DNA of 64,000 nucleotides from LMUY01 sp964244655 (GTDB lineage: Bacteria; Pseudomonadota; Alphaproteobacteria; Acetobacterales; Acetobacteraceae): assembly GCA_964244655.1 (NCBI GenBank), contig CAXTJU010000010.1, positions 1-64,000 of the forward strand, written 5' to 3'. The notes beneath the pieces are model-generated. The model worked only from the letters and a program-made list of their open reading frames with translations, had not been told where the DNA came from and searched no databases. Below are positions 1 through 7,552 of the stretch, in pieces; within the stretch, counting starts at the first letter, position 1, and the number at the start of each line of letters is the position of its first letter. A program made the translations under genes and the position numbers.

Positions 1-57
1 GATGCCGAGCTGCGCAAGATCATCGACGAGCCGCCGGAGCGACGCGACAGCGGGTAA
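1..57 (+). CDS. C-terminal end of a gene cut by the window edge
   Basis: The first 18 codons read open and end in TAA at 55-57. The tail is charged (ELRKIIDEPPERRDSG). A terminator-like hairpin follows immediately, which supports a real gene ending here. Too little is visible to name a family. Confidence 0.5.
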   Translation, partial: DAELRKIIDEPPERRDSG

Positions 58-69
58 CGGCGCGCGCGT

Positions 70-92
70 GGCCTCTCCGAGCGAGAGGGCTT
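70..92 (+). terminator. Intrinsic terminator after the cut-off first gene
   Basis: CCTCTC (70-75) pairs with GAGAGG (81-86) around a 5-nt loop. It is followed by GC and TTTT. It lies 13 bases after the TAA of the partial gene and well before galE, so it separates the two transcripts. Confidence 0.5.
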
Positions 93-254
93 TTCAACCT
101 CCGCTTGATGACGAATCGCGCGCGGGCGTCGCCGCGGGTGCCTGGCGGCTTGTCCATGGCGGCGGCACGCAGATTCTTAACCCTATGTTGGGACCGCCGG
201 GCGCAGGATGCGGCCGGCGTTGCGTGGGTGTTTGGCGTGGGTTACTCGTCCCTG

Positions 255-1247
255 ATGTCTCAACGATTTCTCGTCACCGGCGGCGCCGGGTATGTCGGCA
301 GCCACATGGTGGACCTGCTGGTGCGCCGCGGCGCCGCCGTCACCGTGCTGGACGATTTGCGCCAGGGCCACCGCGCCGCGCTGCCGCCGGAGGTGGAGCT
401 GGTGGTGGCCAACGTGTCGGACCCCGGCGCCGTCGAGGCGGCGCTCGCCGGGCGGGAATGGCACGCCATCATCCATTTCGCCGCCCTGTCCCTGGTCGGC
501 GAAAGCATGGCGCAGCCGCTGCGCTACCTCGGCGAGAACGCCGGCGGCGGCTTCGCGCTGATCGACGCCGCCATCCGCCACCGCGTGCCGCGCTTCGTGC
601 TGTCCTCCACCGCCAACCTGTTCGGCGAGCCGGACGTGGTGCCGATCGCCGAGGACGCCCCGCTGCGGCCCAGCTCGCCCTACGGCGAGAGCAAGCTGAT
701 GATCGAGCGCGCGCTGCACTGGGCGGGGCAGTGCCACGGCCTGCGCTCCGCCTGCCTGCGCTACTTCAATGCCGCCGGCGCCGACCCGACGGGGCGCATC
801 GGCGAGGACCACGCCCCCGAGACCCACCTGATCCCCCTGGTGATCGACGCGGCACTCGGCCGCCGCGGCGCGCTCACCGTGTTCGGCGCCGACTACCCGA
901 CGCCGGACGGCACCTGCATCCGCGACTACGTCCACGTCACCGACCTGTGCGAGGCGCATCTCTGCGCCCTGGCCCGGCTGGACGAGGGCAGCGTCACCTA
1001 CAACCTCGGCAACGGCCAGGGCCACTCGGTCCGCCAGGTGATCGCGGCGGTGGAGGCGGTGACCGGCCTGCCCGTGCCGGTGCAGTACGGCGGCCGCCGC
1101 CCCGGCGACCCGGCGGTGCTGGTGGCCGCCTCCGGCCGCATCAAGGCGGAAGCCGGATGGACCCCGCGCTACGCGGACCTGCACGAGATCGTCCAGACCG
1201 CGTTCGCCTGGCGCGAGGCGCACCCCGGCGGCTACCGGGACCGCTGA
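255..1247 (+). CDS. galE: UDP-glucose 4-epimerase
   Basis: Interconverts UDP-glucose and UDP-galactose in the cytoplasm and supplies sugar nucleotides for envelope polysaccharides. It is an extended SDR of 330 aa, close to the family's usual 330-340. The Rossmann NAD motif TGGAGYVGS is at residues 8-16, the catalytic Ser/Thr region SST near 116-118, and the YxxxK pair (YGESK) at Tyr143/Lys147. The ATG at 255 places the NAD motif at the very N-terminus; an upstream in-frame ATG at 105 would add 50 residues of unrelated low-complexity sequence and is rejected. The next gene starts 17 bp after the stop. Other nucleotide-sugar 4-epimerases of the family remain possible. Confidence 0.9.
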   Translation: MSQRFLVTGGAGYVGSHMVDLLVRRGAAVTVLDDLRQGHRAALPPEVELVVANVSDPGAVEAALAGREWHAIIHFAALSLVGESMAQPLRYLGENAGGGFALIDAAIRHRVPRFVLSSTANLFGEPDVVPIAEDAPLRPSSPYGESKLMIERALHWAGQCHGLRSACLRYFNAAGADPTGRIGEDHAPETHLIPLVIDAALGRRGALTVFGADYPTPDGTCIRDYVHVTDLCEAHLCALARLDEGSVTYNLGNGQGHSVRQVIAAVEAVTGLPVPVQYGGRRPGDPAVLVAASGRIKAEAGWTPRYADLHEIVQTAFAWREAHPGGYRDR

Positions 1248-1264
1248 GGAGCCGGAGCAACGAC

Positions 1265-2353
1265 ATGACCGAGCACGACGCGGTGCGACTGGCCTGCGAC
1301 CGGTCGCTTTCGTTGCATCGTCGGCGGACGGTCCGTCAGAGCCTTGCCGCACTCGCGGATTCGCCGCTCGCCGACCTGCCGCCCGACTTCTATGGCGAGG
1401 GTGAGGCGATTGCGGGGCTTGAGAACGAGGTCGCCGCCCTGCTCGGCAAGCCGGCAGCCCTGTTCACGGTCAAGGGCGTCATCGCCCAGCAGGCCGCGCT
1501 CCGGTCCTGGTCGGACCGGTCGGGATGCAAGAACGTCGCCTTGCACCCGAAGAGCCACATCGAACTCGATGAACGCTCCGCATACGAGCGCCTGCACGGC
1601 TTGGCGGGAGTGCGGCTTGGCAAGGATCACAAGCCGTTCGAGCTGAGCGACCTGCAAAAGGCGGCCGAGCCGCTGGGTGCCGCCGTCATCGAGCTGCCGC
1701 TGCGCCGGGCGGGCTATCGCCTTCCGGAGTGGGACGAGCTTGTGGCGATGTCCGAGTGGTGCCGCGACCGCCGGGTGCCGCTGCACTTCGATGGGGCGAG
1801 ACTCTGGGAGGCGCAGCCGTACTATGCCCGCCCATTGGCCGAGATCGCGGCTTTGGCCGACTCGGTTTACGTGTCCTTCTACAAGGGCCTGGGCGGCTTG
1901 GGCGGCGCGGTGCTGGCCGGACCCGAAAGCTTCATCGCCGAGTCGCGGGTCTGGCACGCCCGCCACTGCGGCGCGCTGGCGACGGCGTTCCCGTTCGTGC
2001 TCAGCGCCAGCGATGGCCTGCACCGCCATTTGCCGCGGATGCCGGACTACTTCCGGCGCGCGCAGGGGCTCTCGGCGGCGCTGGCTGGCGTGCCCGGCGT
2101 CGTGGCGGCGCCAGCGCCGCCGCAATGCAACGCGTTTCAGCTCTATCTTCCGGCAGGCGCCAAGGCGCTCAAGGCGGCCCATCTGGAACTCGCGCGCTCA
2201 AGCCGCATCTGGCTGTTCAGCAGCTTCGCCGAGACGGCGCTGCCTGACCTGGCAATGGCCGAGGTCTCGATCGGCGAGGCGGCGGAAGATTTGAGCGACG
2301 ACGAGGTGGCCGGCCTGATTGCGCGCCTTGTCGGAACAGGCAAGGGAACTTAG
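1265..2353 (+). CDS. Low-specificity threonine aldolase (PLP-dependent)
   Basis: Predicted to cleave threonine or allo-threonine to glycine and acetaldehyde. It is a fold-type I PLP enzyme of 362 aa, typical for the family. The cofactor-contacting segment HFDGAR is around residues 174-179 and the likely Schiff-base lysine is Lys207 in FYKGLGG. The ATG at 1265 lies 17 bp after galE, so co-transcription is likely although the functions are not obviously linked. Tryptophanase-like or other beta-eliminating lyases share the fold, so substrate stereospecificity cannot be read from the sequence. Confidence 0.85.
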   Translation: MTEHDAVRLACDRSLSLHRRRTVRQSLAALADSPLADLPPDFYGEGEAIAGLENEVAALLGKPAALFTVKGVIAQQAALRSWSDRSGCKNVALHPKSHIELDERSAYERLHGLAGVRLGKDHKPFELSDLQKAAEPLGAAVIELPLRRAGYRLPEWDELVAMSEWCRDRRVPLHFDGARLWEAQPYYARPLAEIAALADSVYVSFYKGLGGLGGAVLAGPESFIAESRVWHARHCGALATAFPFVLSASDGLHRHLPRMPDYFRRAQGLSAALAGVPGVVAAPAPPQCNAFQLYLPAGAKALKAAHLELARSSRIWLFSSFAETALPDLAMAEVSIGEAAEDLSDDEVAGLIARLVGTGKGT

Positions 2354-2372
2354 CGGCCTGCCCAAAGCGGCC

Positions 2373-3356
2373 CTAGCCGGAGATTGCCGGCTCCCGTTCA
2401 GGCAGTGCGCCCTGCGCCGCTCTCGCCGCCTCCGGCCAGCCGGAGCCGACCGCCGGCACCGCCAGATACGCCATCCGCTTGGCCTCCTTGCGCCCCCGCG
2501 CCACCGAATCCAGGATGAAGCCGCAGGTGGTGGACAGGAACGCCAGCCCCATCAGCCCCGTCGCCAGCACCGCCGTCGGCAGCCGCGGCACCAAGCCGGT
2601 GCGCATGAACTGGCTCACGATCGGGATGCCCAGCAGCACGGCCGCCACCGCCAGCACGACCGCGCCCACGGCGAAGAACTGGAACGGCCGGATTTCCTTC
2701 ACCAGCAGCACGATGGTGCGCAGGATGCGCAGCCCATCCGTGTAAGTGTGCAGCTTGGACACCGAGCCCGGCGGGCGGTCCTTGTAGGCGGTGCGCAGCT
2801 CGCCCACCGGCATCGCCAGCTCCAGCGCATGGACGGTGAACTCGGTCTCCGTCTCGAACCCGGTGGACAGCGCGGGAAACGACTTCACGAACCGGCGGGA
2901 GAACGCCCGGTAGCCGGACAGCATGTCGCTCACCCGGTTGCCGAACAGCAGCGTCACAAGGCGGGTCAGCACCAGGTTGCCGGTGCGGTGGCCGGTGCGG
3001 TAGGCGGCGGCCAGGTCGGTGACCCGGGTGGCGGTCACCATGTCGAGCTGGCCGTCCACCAGGAGGCGCAGCAGGCCGGGGGCCGCCGCCGGGTCGTAGG
3101 TGTCGTCGCCATCGACCAGGATGTAGGCGTCGGCCTCGATGTCGGCGAACATGCGGCGCACCACGTTGCCCTTGCCCTGCAACGGCTCGGACCGCACCAC
3201 CGCCCCGGCCCGGCGCGCGGCGGCCACCGTGCCGTCGGTCGAGTTGTTGTCGTACACGAACACCACCGCCTCCGGCAGTGCCGCCTGGAACCCGGCCACC
3301 ACGCGGCCGATCGCCACCTCCTCGTTGTGGCACGGCACCAGCACCGCCACGCGCAT
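2373..3356 (-). CDS. Membrane-anchored family 2 glycosyltransferase (GtrB/DPM1-like)
   Basis: Likely transfers a sugar from a nucleotide donor to a polyprenyl-phosphate carrier at the inner membrane. The GT2 domain covers roughly residues 1-215, with the start motif PCHNEE (8-13) and the acidic DGDD/DxD site near 82-85. Two C-terminal hydrophobic helices lie at about 226-246 and 259-282. The 327-aa size fits GtrB/Dpm1-type proteins with two C-terminal helices. I chose the ATG at 3356 because it puts the GT2 strand at the N-terminus and overlaps the gtrA-like stop as TGATG, implying translational coupling. Together the pair resembles O-antigen or cell-wall glycosylation modules; the sugar is unknown. 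Confidence 0.87.
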   Translation of the reverse strand: MRVAVLVPCHNEEVAIGRVVAGFQAALPEAVVFVYDNNSTDGTVAAARRAGAVVRSEPLQGKGNVVRRMFADIEADAYILVDGDDTYDPAAAPGLLRLLVDGQLDMVTATRVTDLAAAYRTGHRTGNLVLTRLVTLLFGNRVSDMLSGYRAFSRRFVKSFPALSTGFETETEFTVHALELAMPVGELRTAYKDRPPGSVSKLHTYTDGLRILRTIVLLVKEIRPFQFFAVGAVVLAVAAVLLGIPIVSQFMRTGLVPRLPTAVLATGLMGLAFLSTTCGFILDSVARGRKEAKRMAYLAVPAVGSGWPEAARAAQGALPEREPAISG

Positions 3357-3877
3357 CACCGGAACACCACGGCGCGCGACAGCGCGAAGTTGGCGAACAT
3401 GCCGGCCACCGCGCCGGCGGCGATGGCGATCACCGGCTCGGCGTCGCAGAGGCTGAAGGATGCGACCAGCAAGAAGTACGTCCCCAGGTTGAGGCACAGG
3501 CCCGGCACGCTGGCGAGCGCGAACCGCGCCCATTGGCGGTGCGCCGGCCCGGCCTGGCCCAGGCTGCGGAAAGTCCAAATCCGGTTCAGCCACCAGGTTG
3601 TGGTGACCGCCACCGCGTAGGCCACGGCCCCGGCGAGGTAAAGCCCGAGCGGCCAGCGCGTGGCATACACCACGGCAGTATCGACCACGAACCCGGCGAC
3701 GCCCACCAGGCCGAACTGGGTGAACTGCGCCAGCAACGCCACGTGCCCCGGCGCGATATGCCGCCGGACCGGCAGGGGCAGCACGTCCACCAGGCGGTCC
3801 ATCAGGGCTTGCACGACTGCCTCATACGCCATTCCCCACCGCCGGGCCACGGCGTTGCCGCCGCCCGGTGTGACCAC
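3356..3877 (-). CDS. GtrA-family membrane protein (putative lipid-linked sugar flippase)
   Basis: Small hydrophobic protein (173 aa) with four predicted transmembrane segments between about residues 50 and 170, ending in the FALSRAVVFR tail typical of GtrA. GtrA proteins are thought to translocate polyprenyl-phosphate-sugar made by a partner GT2 enzyme, and that partner is the next gene, overlapping by TGATG. The start is uncertain: the ATG at 3877 or the internal ATG at 3832 (residue 16) would both leave the membrane domain intact. It is divergent from the amino acid binding protein. Confidence 0.85.
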   Translation of the reverse strand: MVTPGGGNAVARRWGMAYEAVVQALMDRLVDVLPLPVRRHIAPGHVALLAQFTQFGLVGVAGFVVDTAVVYATRWPLGLYLAGAVAYAVAVTTTWWLNRIWTFRSLGQAGPAHRQWARFALASVPGLCLNLGTYFLLVASFSLCDAEPVIAIAAGAVAGMFANFALSRAVVFR

Positions 3878-3915
3878 TAGGCTTGCCGGGCCAATGGCGG
3901 CAAGGAGACCAAACC

Positions 3916-5019
3916 ATGTTCCGACGCACGATGGCGGCGGCGAGCGCGCTGGCGCTGATGGCCGCGGGCGCGGCGCAGGCGCAGGCGCAGATCAAGATTG
4001 CCGCCGCCGGGCCGATGACCGGCAAGAATGCGGCGTTCGGCGCGCAGTTCCGCGACGGCGCGCAACAGGCGGTGGACGATATCAACCGCGCGGGCGGCGT
4101 GTTGGGGCAACAACTGCAGCTCAGCATCGGCGACGATGCGTGCGACCCGCGCCAGGCCGTCTCCGTGGCCAACCAGTTCGCCAGCCAAGGGGTGAAGATG
4201 GTGGCCGGGCACTTCTGCTCCGGCAGCTCCATCCCGGCCAGCAAGGTCTATGCGGAGGAGGGCGTGCTGGAGATTTCGCCCGGCTCCACCAACCCTGACT
4301 ACACCGACAAGGGCAGCTGGGCCACCTTCCGCCTCTGCGGCCGGGACGACCAGCAGGGCCAGGTGGCCGGGGACTACATCGCCGGGCATTTCAAGGACGA
4401 CAAGGTTGCGGTATTGAACGACAACACCGCCTACGGGAAGGGCCTGGCCGACCAGACCGAAAAGGAACTCGAGGCGAAGGGCGTCAAGCCCGCCCTCGTC
4501 GCCGCCTACACGCCCGGCGAGAAGGACTACTCCGCCCTGGTCAGCCGCCTGAAGGACGCCGGCATCCAGGTGATCTACCTTGGCGGCTACCACACGGAGG
4601 CGGGGCTGATTATCCGCCAGGCCAAGGAACAGGGCATGACGCCCGTCCTGGTCGGGGGCGACGCGCTGGTCACCAAGGAGTTTTGGCAGATCGCGGGCCC
4701 GGCGGGCGAAGGCACCTTGATGACATTCTCCCCCGATCTCGGCAAGCGGCCAGAGGCGGCGGCGGTGGTCAAGGAGTTCAAGGAACACGGCATCGATCCG
4801 GAAGGCTACACACTTTACACCTACGCCTCGGTGCAGGTCTGGGCGGAGGCCGCGGCCAAGATCAACAGCACAGACCCCCAGAAGGTCGCTGCCGCCCTGA
4901 AGGCTAGTGGCCCGTGGCAGAGTGTCGTGGGGCCGATCAGCTTCGACCAGAAAGGCGACGTGCAAGGCCCGACCTACGTGTTCTACGTGTGGAAGGACGG
5001 CGCCTACGCAGAAATGTAG
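3916..5019 (+). CDS. Branched-chain amino acid ABC transporter periplasmic binding protein (LivJ-type)
   Basis: Periplasmic ligand-binding protein of the type I fold used by Liv-type ABC importers (367 aa). A signal peptide spans about residues 1-23 (basic start, hydrophobic core, AQAQA before mature QIKIA). The mature start continues into GPMTGKNAAFG, the usual family opening, and the TLY..A segments toward the C-terminus fit. The ATG at 3916 has AAGGAG at 3902-3907. No permease or ATPase gene is adjacent, so it may serve a transporter encoded elsewhere. The ligand may be leucine/isoleucine/valine or another amide-type solute. Confidence 0.88.
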   Translation: MFRRTMAAASALALMAAGAAQAQAQIKIAAAGPMTGKNAAFGAQFRDGAQQAVDDINRAGGVLGQQLQLSIGDDACDPRQAVSVANQFASQGVKMVAGHFCSGSSIPASKVYAEEGVLEISPGSTNPDYTDKGSWATFRLCGRDDQQGQVAGDYIAGHFKDDKVAVLNDNTAYGKGLADQTEKELEAKGVKPALVAAYTPGEKDYSALVSRLKDAGIQVIYLGGYHTEAGLIIRQAKEQGMTPVLVGGDALVTKEFWQIAGPAGEGTLMTFSPDLGKRPEAAAVVKEFKEHGIDPEGYTLYTYASVQVWAEAAAKINSTDPQKVAAALKASGPWQSVVGPISFDQKGDVQGPTYVFYVWKDGAYAEM

Positions 5020-5026
5020 CGGGCAC

Positions 5027-5053
5027 GGCCCTCTCCCGGGCTGGGAGAGGGCC
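5027..5053. repeat. GC-rich inverted repeat of the CCCTCTCCC family, copy 1
   Basis: A perfect 11-bp stem, GGCCCTCTCCC at 5027-5037 and GGGAGAGGGCC at 5043-5053, around a 5-nt loop. It lies between two convergent genes and may act as a bidirectional terminator, although no strong T-run follows. Related stems occur at 24.4 and 39.7 kb. Confidence 0.7.
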
Positions 5054-5061
5054 TTGCGGCT

Positions 5062-5247
5062 TTAAGCCTTGCCGGCCACGTCGCGCGCCGTGTCCTTGAC
5101 GCCGCCGACCGTGTTCTTCACCGCGCCGGCGGCCTTGTCGGCCTTGCCCTCAGCCTGCAGCTTCTCGTCGCCGGTCAGCTTGCCGACGCCTTCCTTGATG
5201 GCGCCCTTGGCCTTGTCGAGCATTCCTTCAACGCGCTTCTCGTCCAT
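5062..5247 (-). CDS. CsbD-family stress protein
   Basis: Small, highly charged protein of 61 aa, matching the CsbD family (about 60-70 aa). It opens with MDEKRVEGM, then has the DKAKGAIKEGVGKLTGDEK core and an alanine/lysine-rich helical tail. CsbD proteins are induced under general stress in many bacteria but have no defined biochemical role. The ATG at 5247 gives the canonical family start; a longer frame from 5286 would add 13 unrelated residues. It is convergent with the upstream binding-protein gene across the inverted repeat. Confidence 0.88.
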   Translation of the reverse strand: MDEKRVEGMLDKAKGAIKEGVGKLTGDEKLQAEGKADKAAGAVKNTVGGVKDTARDVAGKA

Positions 5248-5311
5248 GGATTGGCTCCAAAACGGCACGATGCCGTGCAGAATCAACGATTGGGCGCCGG
5301 ACAGGTTGCGC

Positions 5312-6250
5312 TCAGCCCAGGCTGCGCAGCCACTCGGCGACCGTGGCCAGCAACGCGCGGCCAGCCGGCATCTCGCCCGCCATCTGCATAACGCCGTGGA
5401 TCATGCCCGGCAGCGCCACGTGCCGCACCGCCACCCCGGCCCCGCGCAGCCGATCGGCATAGGCCACGCCCTCGTCGCGCAACGGGTCGCACTCGCAGGT
5501 CAACACCAGGGCGGGCGGCAGGCCGGCGAGGTCGGCAGCCAGCAGCGGCGAGGCGTAGGGATGCGCCGGGTCCGCGCCGGCCAGGTACAGCCGCAGCGAA
5601 CGGTGCAGCTCCGGCAGCTTGACGATGGTGCCGTCGAACTCCGCCATGGAGGGGTAGGAGCGGTCGATCCGCAAGTCCGTGTTGGGATACAGGCAGATTT
5701 GACCCGCCAGCGGCGAGCGGCTGCGGTCCCGCGCCATCGCCGCCGCCACCGTGGCGAGGCAGCCGCCCGCGCTGTCGCCGCCCACCACCAGCCGCGCCGG
5801 GTCCACCCCGAACAGGCCGGTGTGGTCGGCCACGTGGGCCAGCGTGGCGAAGGCGTCCTCTGGGGCCGCCGGGAAAGGATGTTCCGGGGCGCGCCGGTAT
5901 TCCACGGCGATCACCACCGTGCCCGTGGCGTTGGCGAGCAGGCGCAGCGCCGGGTCGTGCGTCTCCAAGGACCCGGCGACGAAGCCGCCGCCATGGAACC
6001 AGATCAGTGCCGGCAGCACGCCCGGGCCGGGCCGATACACCCGCAGGTCCAGCGGTCCGTCCGGCCCCTCGAAGTGGAACTGGGTCTGCTCGAACACGGC
6101 CTCCGGCGGGCCGGAAAGCGGGCGCATCTGCAGGATCTGGTCTCGGTACTGCGCCACCCACTCGGCATCCCCACGCAGGTGGGCGGGCTGGGACACCTCG
6201 CCGGCTGCCCGCGTCATCTGGTCCAGCACGCGCTTCGCGTCAGCATCCAT
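5312..6250 (-). CDS. Alpha/beta-hydrolase esterase (hormone-sensitive lipase-like)
   Basis: Hydrolyses carboxyl esters, probably of short acyl chains; cytoplasmic, with no signal peptide. The 312-aa protein shows the HSL-type oxyanion-hole motif HGGGF at residues 86-90 and the nucleophile elbow GDSAGG with Ser160. A likely acid lies in the CECDPLRDEG segment and the histidine in MIHGVMQ near residue 285. Length and motif order match family IV bacterial esterases. It follows prfB on the same strand, separated by 96 bp that contain a 14-bp tandem repeat. The substrate is unknown. Confidence 0.88.
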   Translation of the reverse strand: MDADAKRVLDQMTRAAGEVSQPAHLRGDAEWVAQYRDQILQMRPLSGPPEAVFEQTQFHFEGPDGPLDLRVYRPGPGVLPALIWFHGGGFVAGSLETHDPALRLLANATGTVVIAVEYRRAPEHPFPAAPEDAFATLAHVADHTGLFGVDPARLVVGGDSAGGCLATVAAAMARDRSRSPLAGQICLYPNTDLRIDRSYPSMAEFDGTIVKLPELHRSLRLYLAGADPAHPYASPLLAADLAGLPPALVLTCECDPLRDEGVAYADRLRGAGVAVRHVALPGMIHGVMQMAGEMPAGRALLATVAEWLRSLG

Positions 6251-6303
6251 CGCCCGTCACTCCGGCCTGTGCAGCCGCGAACGGGCGGCCCGGCGCAGGG
6301 TTG

Positions 6304-6359
6304 CCTATTCAGCCCCGCCTACTCAGCCCCGCCTACTCAGCCCCACCTACTCAGCCTGG
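6304..6359. repeat. Four tandem copies of a 14-bp unit at the 3' end of prfB
   Basis: The unit CCTACTCAGCCCCG starts at 6304, 6318, 6332 and 6346 with one or a few changes per copy. The last copy supplies the prfB stop codon (TAG on the minus strand at 6347-6349) and its last codons, so the array appears to have grown by duplication of the gene's own 3' end. It lies downstream of the stop, so copy-number change would not alter RF2. Confidence 0.85.
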
Positions 6360-7478
6360 GCGCTGGCCTCGCTGCGGGTGCCGCCGACGCGGGCGGCCAG
6401 GGCGGCGGCCATGAAATCGTCCAGCGCGCCGTCCAGCACGGCCGCCGGGTTGGTCTTCTCCACTCCGGTGCGCAGGTCCTTCACCATCTGGTACGGCGCC
6501 AGCACGTAGGAGCGTATCTGGTGGCCCCAGCCGATCTCGGTCTTGGCCGCCTCGGTCTGCGCGCTGGCCGCCTCGCGCTTCTGCAGCTCGGCCTCGTACA
6601 TCCGCGCCCGCAGCATCTCCATCGCGGTGGCGCGGTTGCGGTGCTGCGAGCGGTCGGTCTGGCAGGCGACGACGATGCCGGTCGGCACGTGGGTGATGCG
6701 GATGGCCGACTCGGTCTTGTTCACGTGCTGCCCGCCGGCGCCGGACGCGCGGAACGTGTCCACCTTGAGGTCGGACGGGTCGATCTCGATCTGGATCGTG
6801 TCGTCAACCACCGGATACACGTAAACGGACGCGAACGAGGTCTGCCGCCGGGCCGCGCTGTCGAACGGGGAAATCCGCACCAGCCGGTGCACGCCACCCT
6901 CCGTCTTGAGCCAGCCATAGGCGTTCGGCCCCGTGACCTGGAAGGTGGCAGACTTGATGCCGGCCTGCTCGCCCTCGCTCTGCTCCAGCATCTGCATCTT
7001 GTAGCCGCGCGCCTCGGCCCAGCGGGTGTACATGCGGGCCAGCATCTCGGCCCAGTCCTGCGCCTCCGTGCCGCCCGCGCCGCTGTTCACCTCGATGAAC
7101 GCGTCCCGCCCGTCCGCCTCGCCGGACAGCAGGCTCTCGATCTCGCGCCGCTTGGCCTCCTCCGCCGAGCGGCGCAGCGCGGCGATGCCCTCCGCGGCCA
7201 GCCCGGCATCGCTCTCCGCCTCGGCCATGCCGATCAGCTCCAGCGTATCCGCCACCTCCAGCTGCAACGCCTGCACGCCTTCGACCTGGTTGGCCAGCTG
7301 GGTGCGCTCGCGCATCAGCGTTTGGGCTTTGGCAGAGTCATTCCACAGGTCGGGGTTCTCGGCCTGGTGGTTCAGCTCGGCCAGGCGCTCGACGGCGGCA
7401 TCCCAGTCAAAGATGCCTCCTCAGCAGCGCGACGGACTGCTTGATCTGTTCGTTCAGGGCTTCGGATTCAGTGGACAT
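6347..7478 (-). CDS. prfB: Peptide chain release factor 2, with programmed +1 frameshift
   Basis: Recognises UGA/UAA and triggers peptide release. Translation starts at ATG 7478-7476; 23 codons later an in-frame TGA (7409-7407) follows CTT, and reading resumes in the +1 frame at GAC (7408). The combined product is about 376 aa, the normal RF2 size. The frameshift site has AGGAGG (7421-7416) three bases before CTT, the arrangement known from E. coli prfB. Downstream are the stop-decoding SPF motif and the GGQ loop (GAGGQHVNKTES). Low RF2 favours shifting, giving autoregulation. It lies downstream of the PBP1A gene, separated by a double-hairpin repeat. Confidence 0.97.
7407..7421 (-). promoter_or_regulatory. 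RF2 programmed +1 frameshift element
   Basis: On the minus strand it reads AGGAGG-CAT-CTT-TGA-C. The purine-rich stretch acts as an internal Shine-Dalgarno sequence, CTT is the slippery codon and TGA is the pause site decoded by RF2 itself. Reading in the zero frame stops at codon 24; only a +1 shift reaches the GGQ-containing body. Confidence 0.95.
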
Positions 7479-7489
7479 TTAGTGCCTTC

Positions 7490-7552
7490 AAGCAAGGCCA
7501 GGGCGCTGCCCTGGACCCGGCAGAGGATGGTCATCCTCTGCACACCTTTTTA
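7490..7552 (-). repeat. Double-hairpin intergenic element, copy A
   Basis: Two adjacent perfect stems: GCAGAGGATG (7520-7529) with CATCCTCTGC (7532-7541), and CCAGGGC (7498-7504) with GCCCTGG (7508-7514). Read on the minus strand, the same architecture recurs at 29.6 kb and 46.0 kb. It fills the gap between the PBP1A stop and the prfB start. Confidence 0.75.

Noticed and set aside
5069..7444. 791-codon plus-strand frame across csbD, the esterase and prfB
   Set aside because: It crosses several intergenic gaps and opposes three recognisable minus-strand genes; the product is compositionally random.
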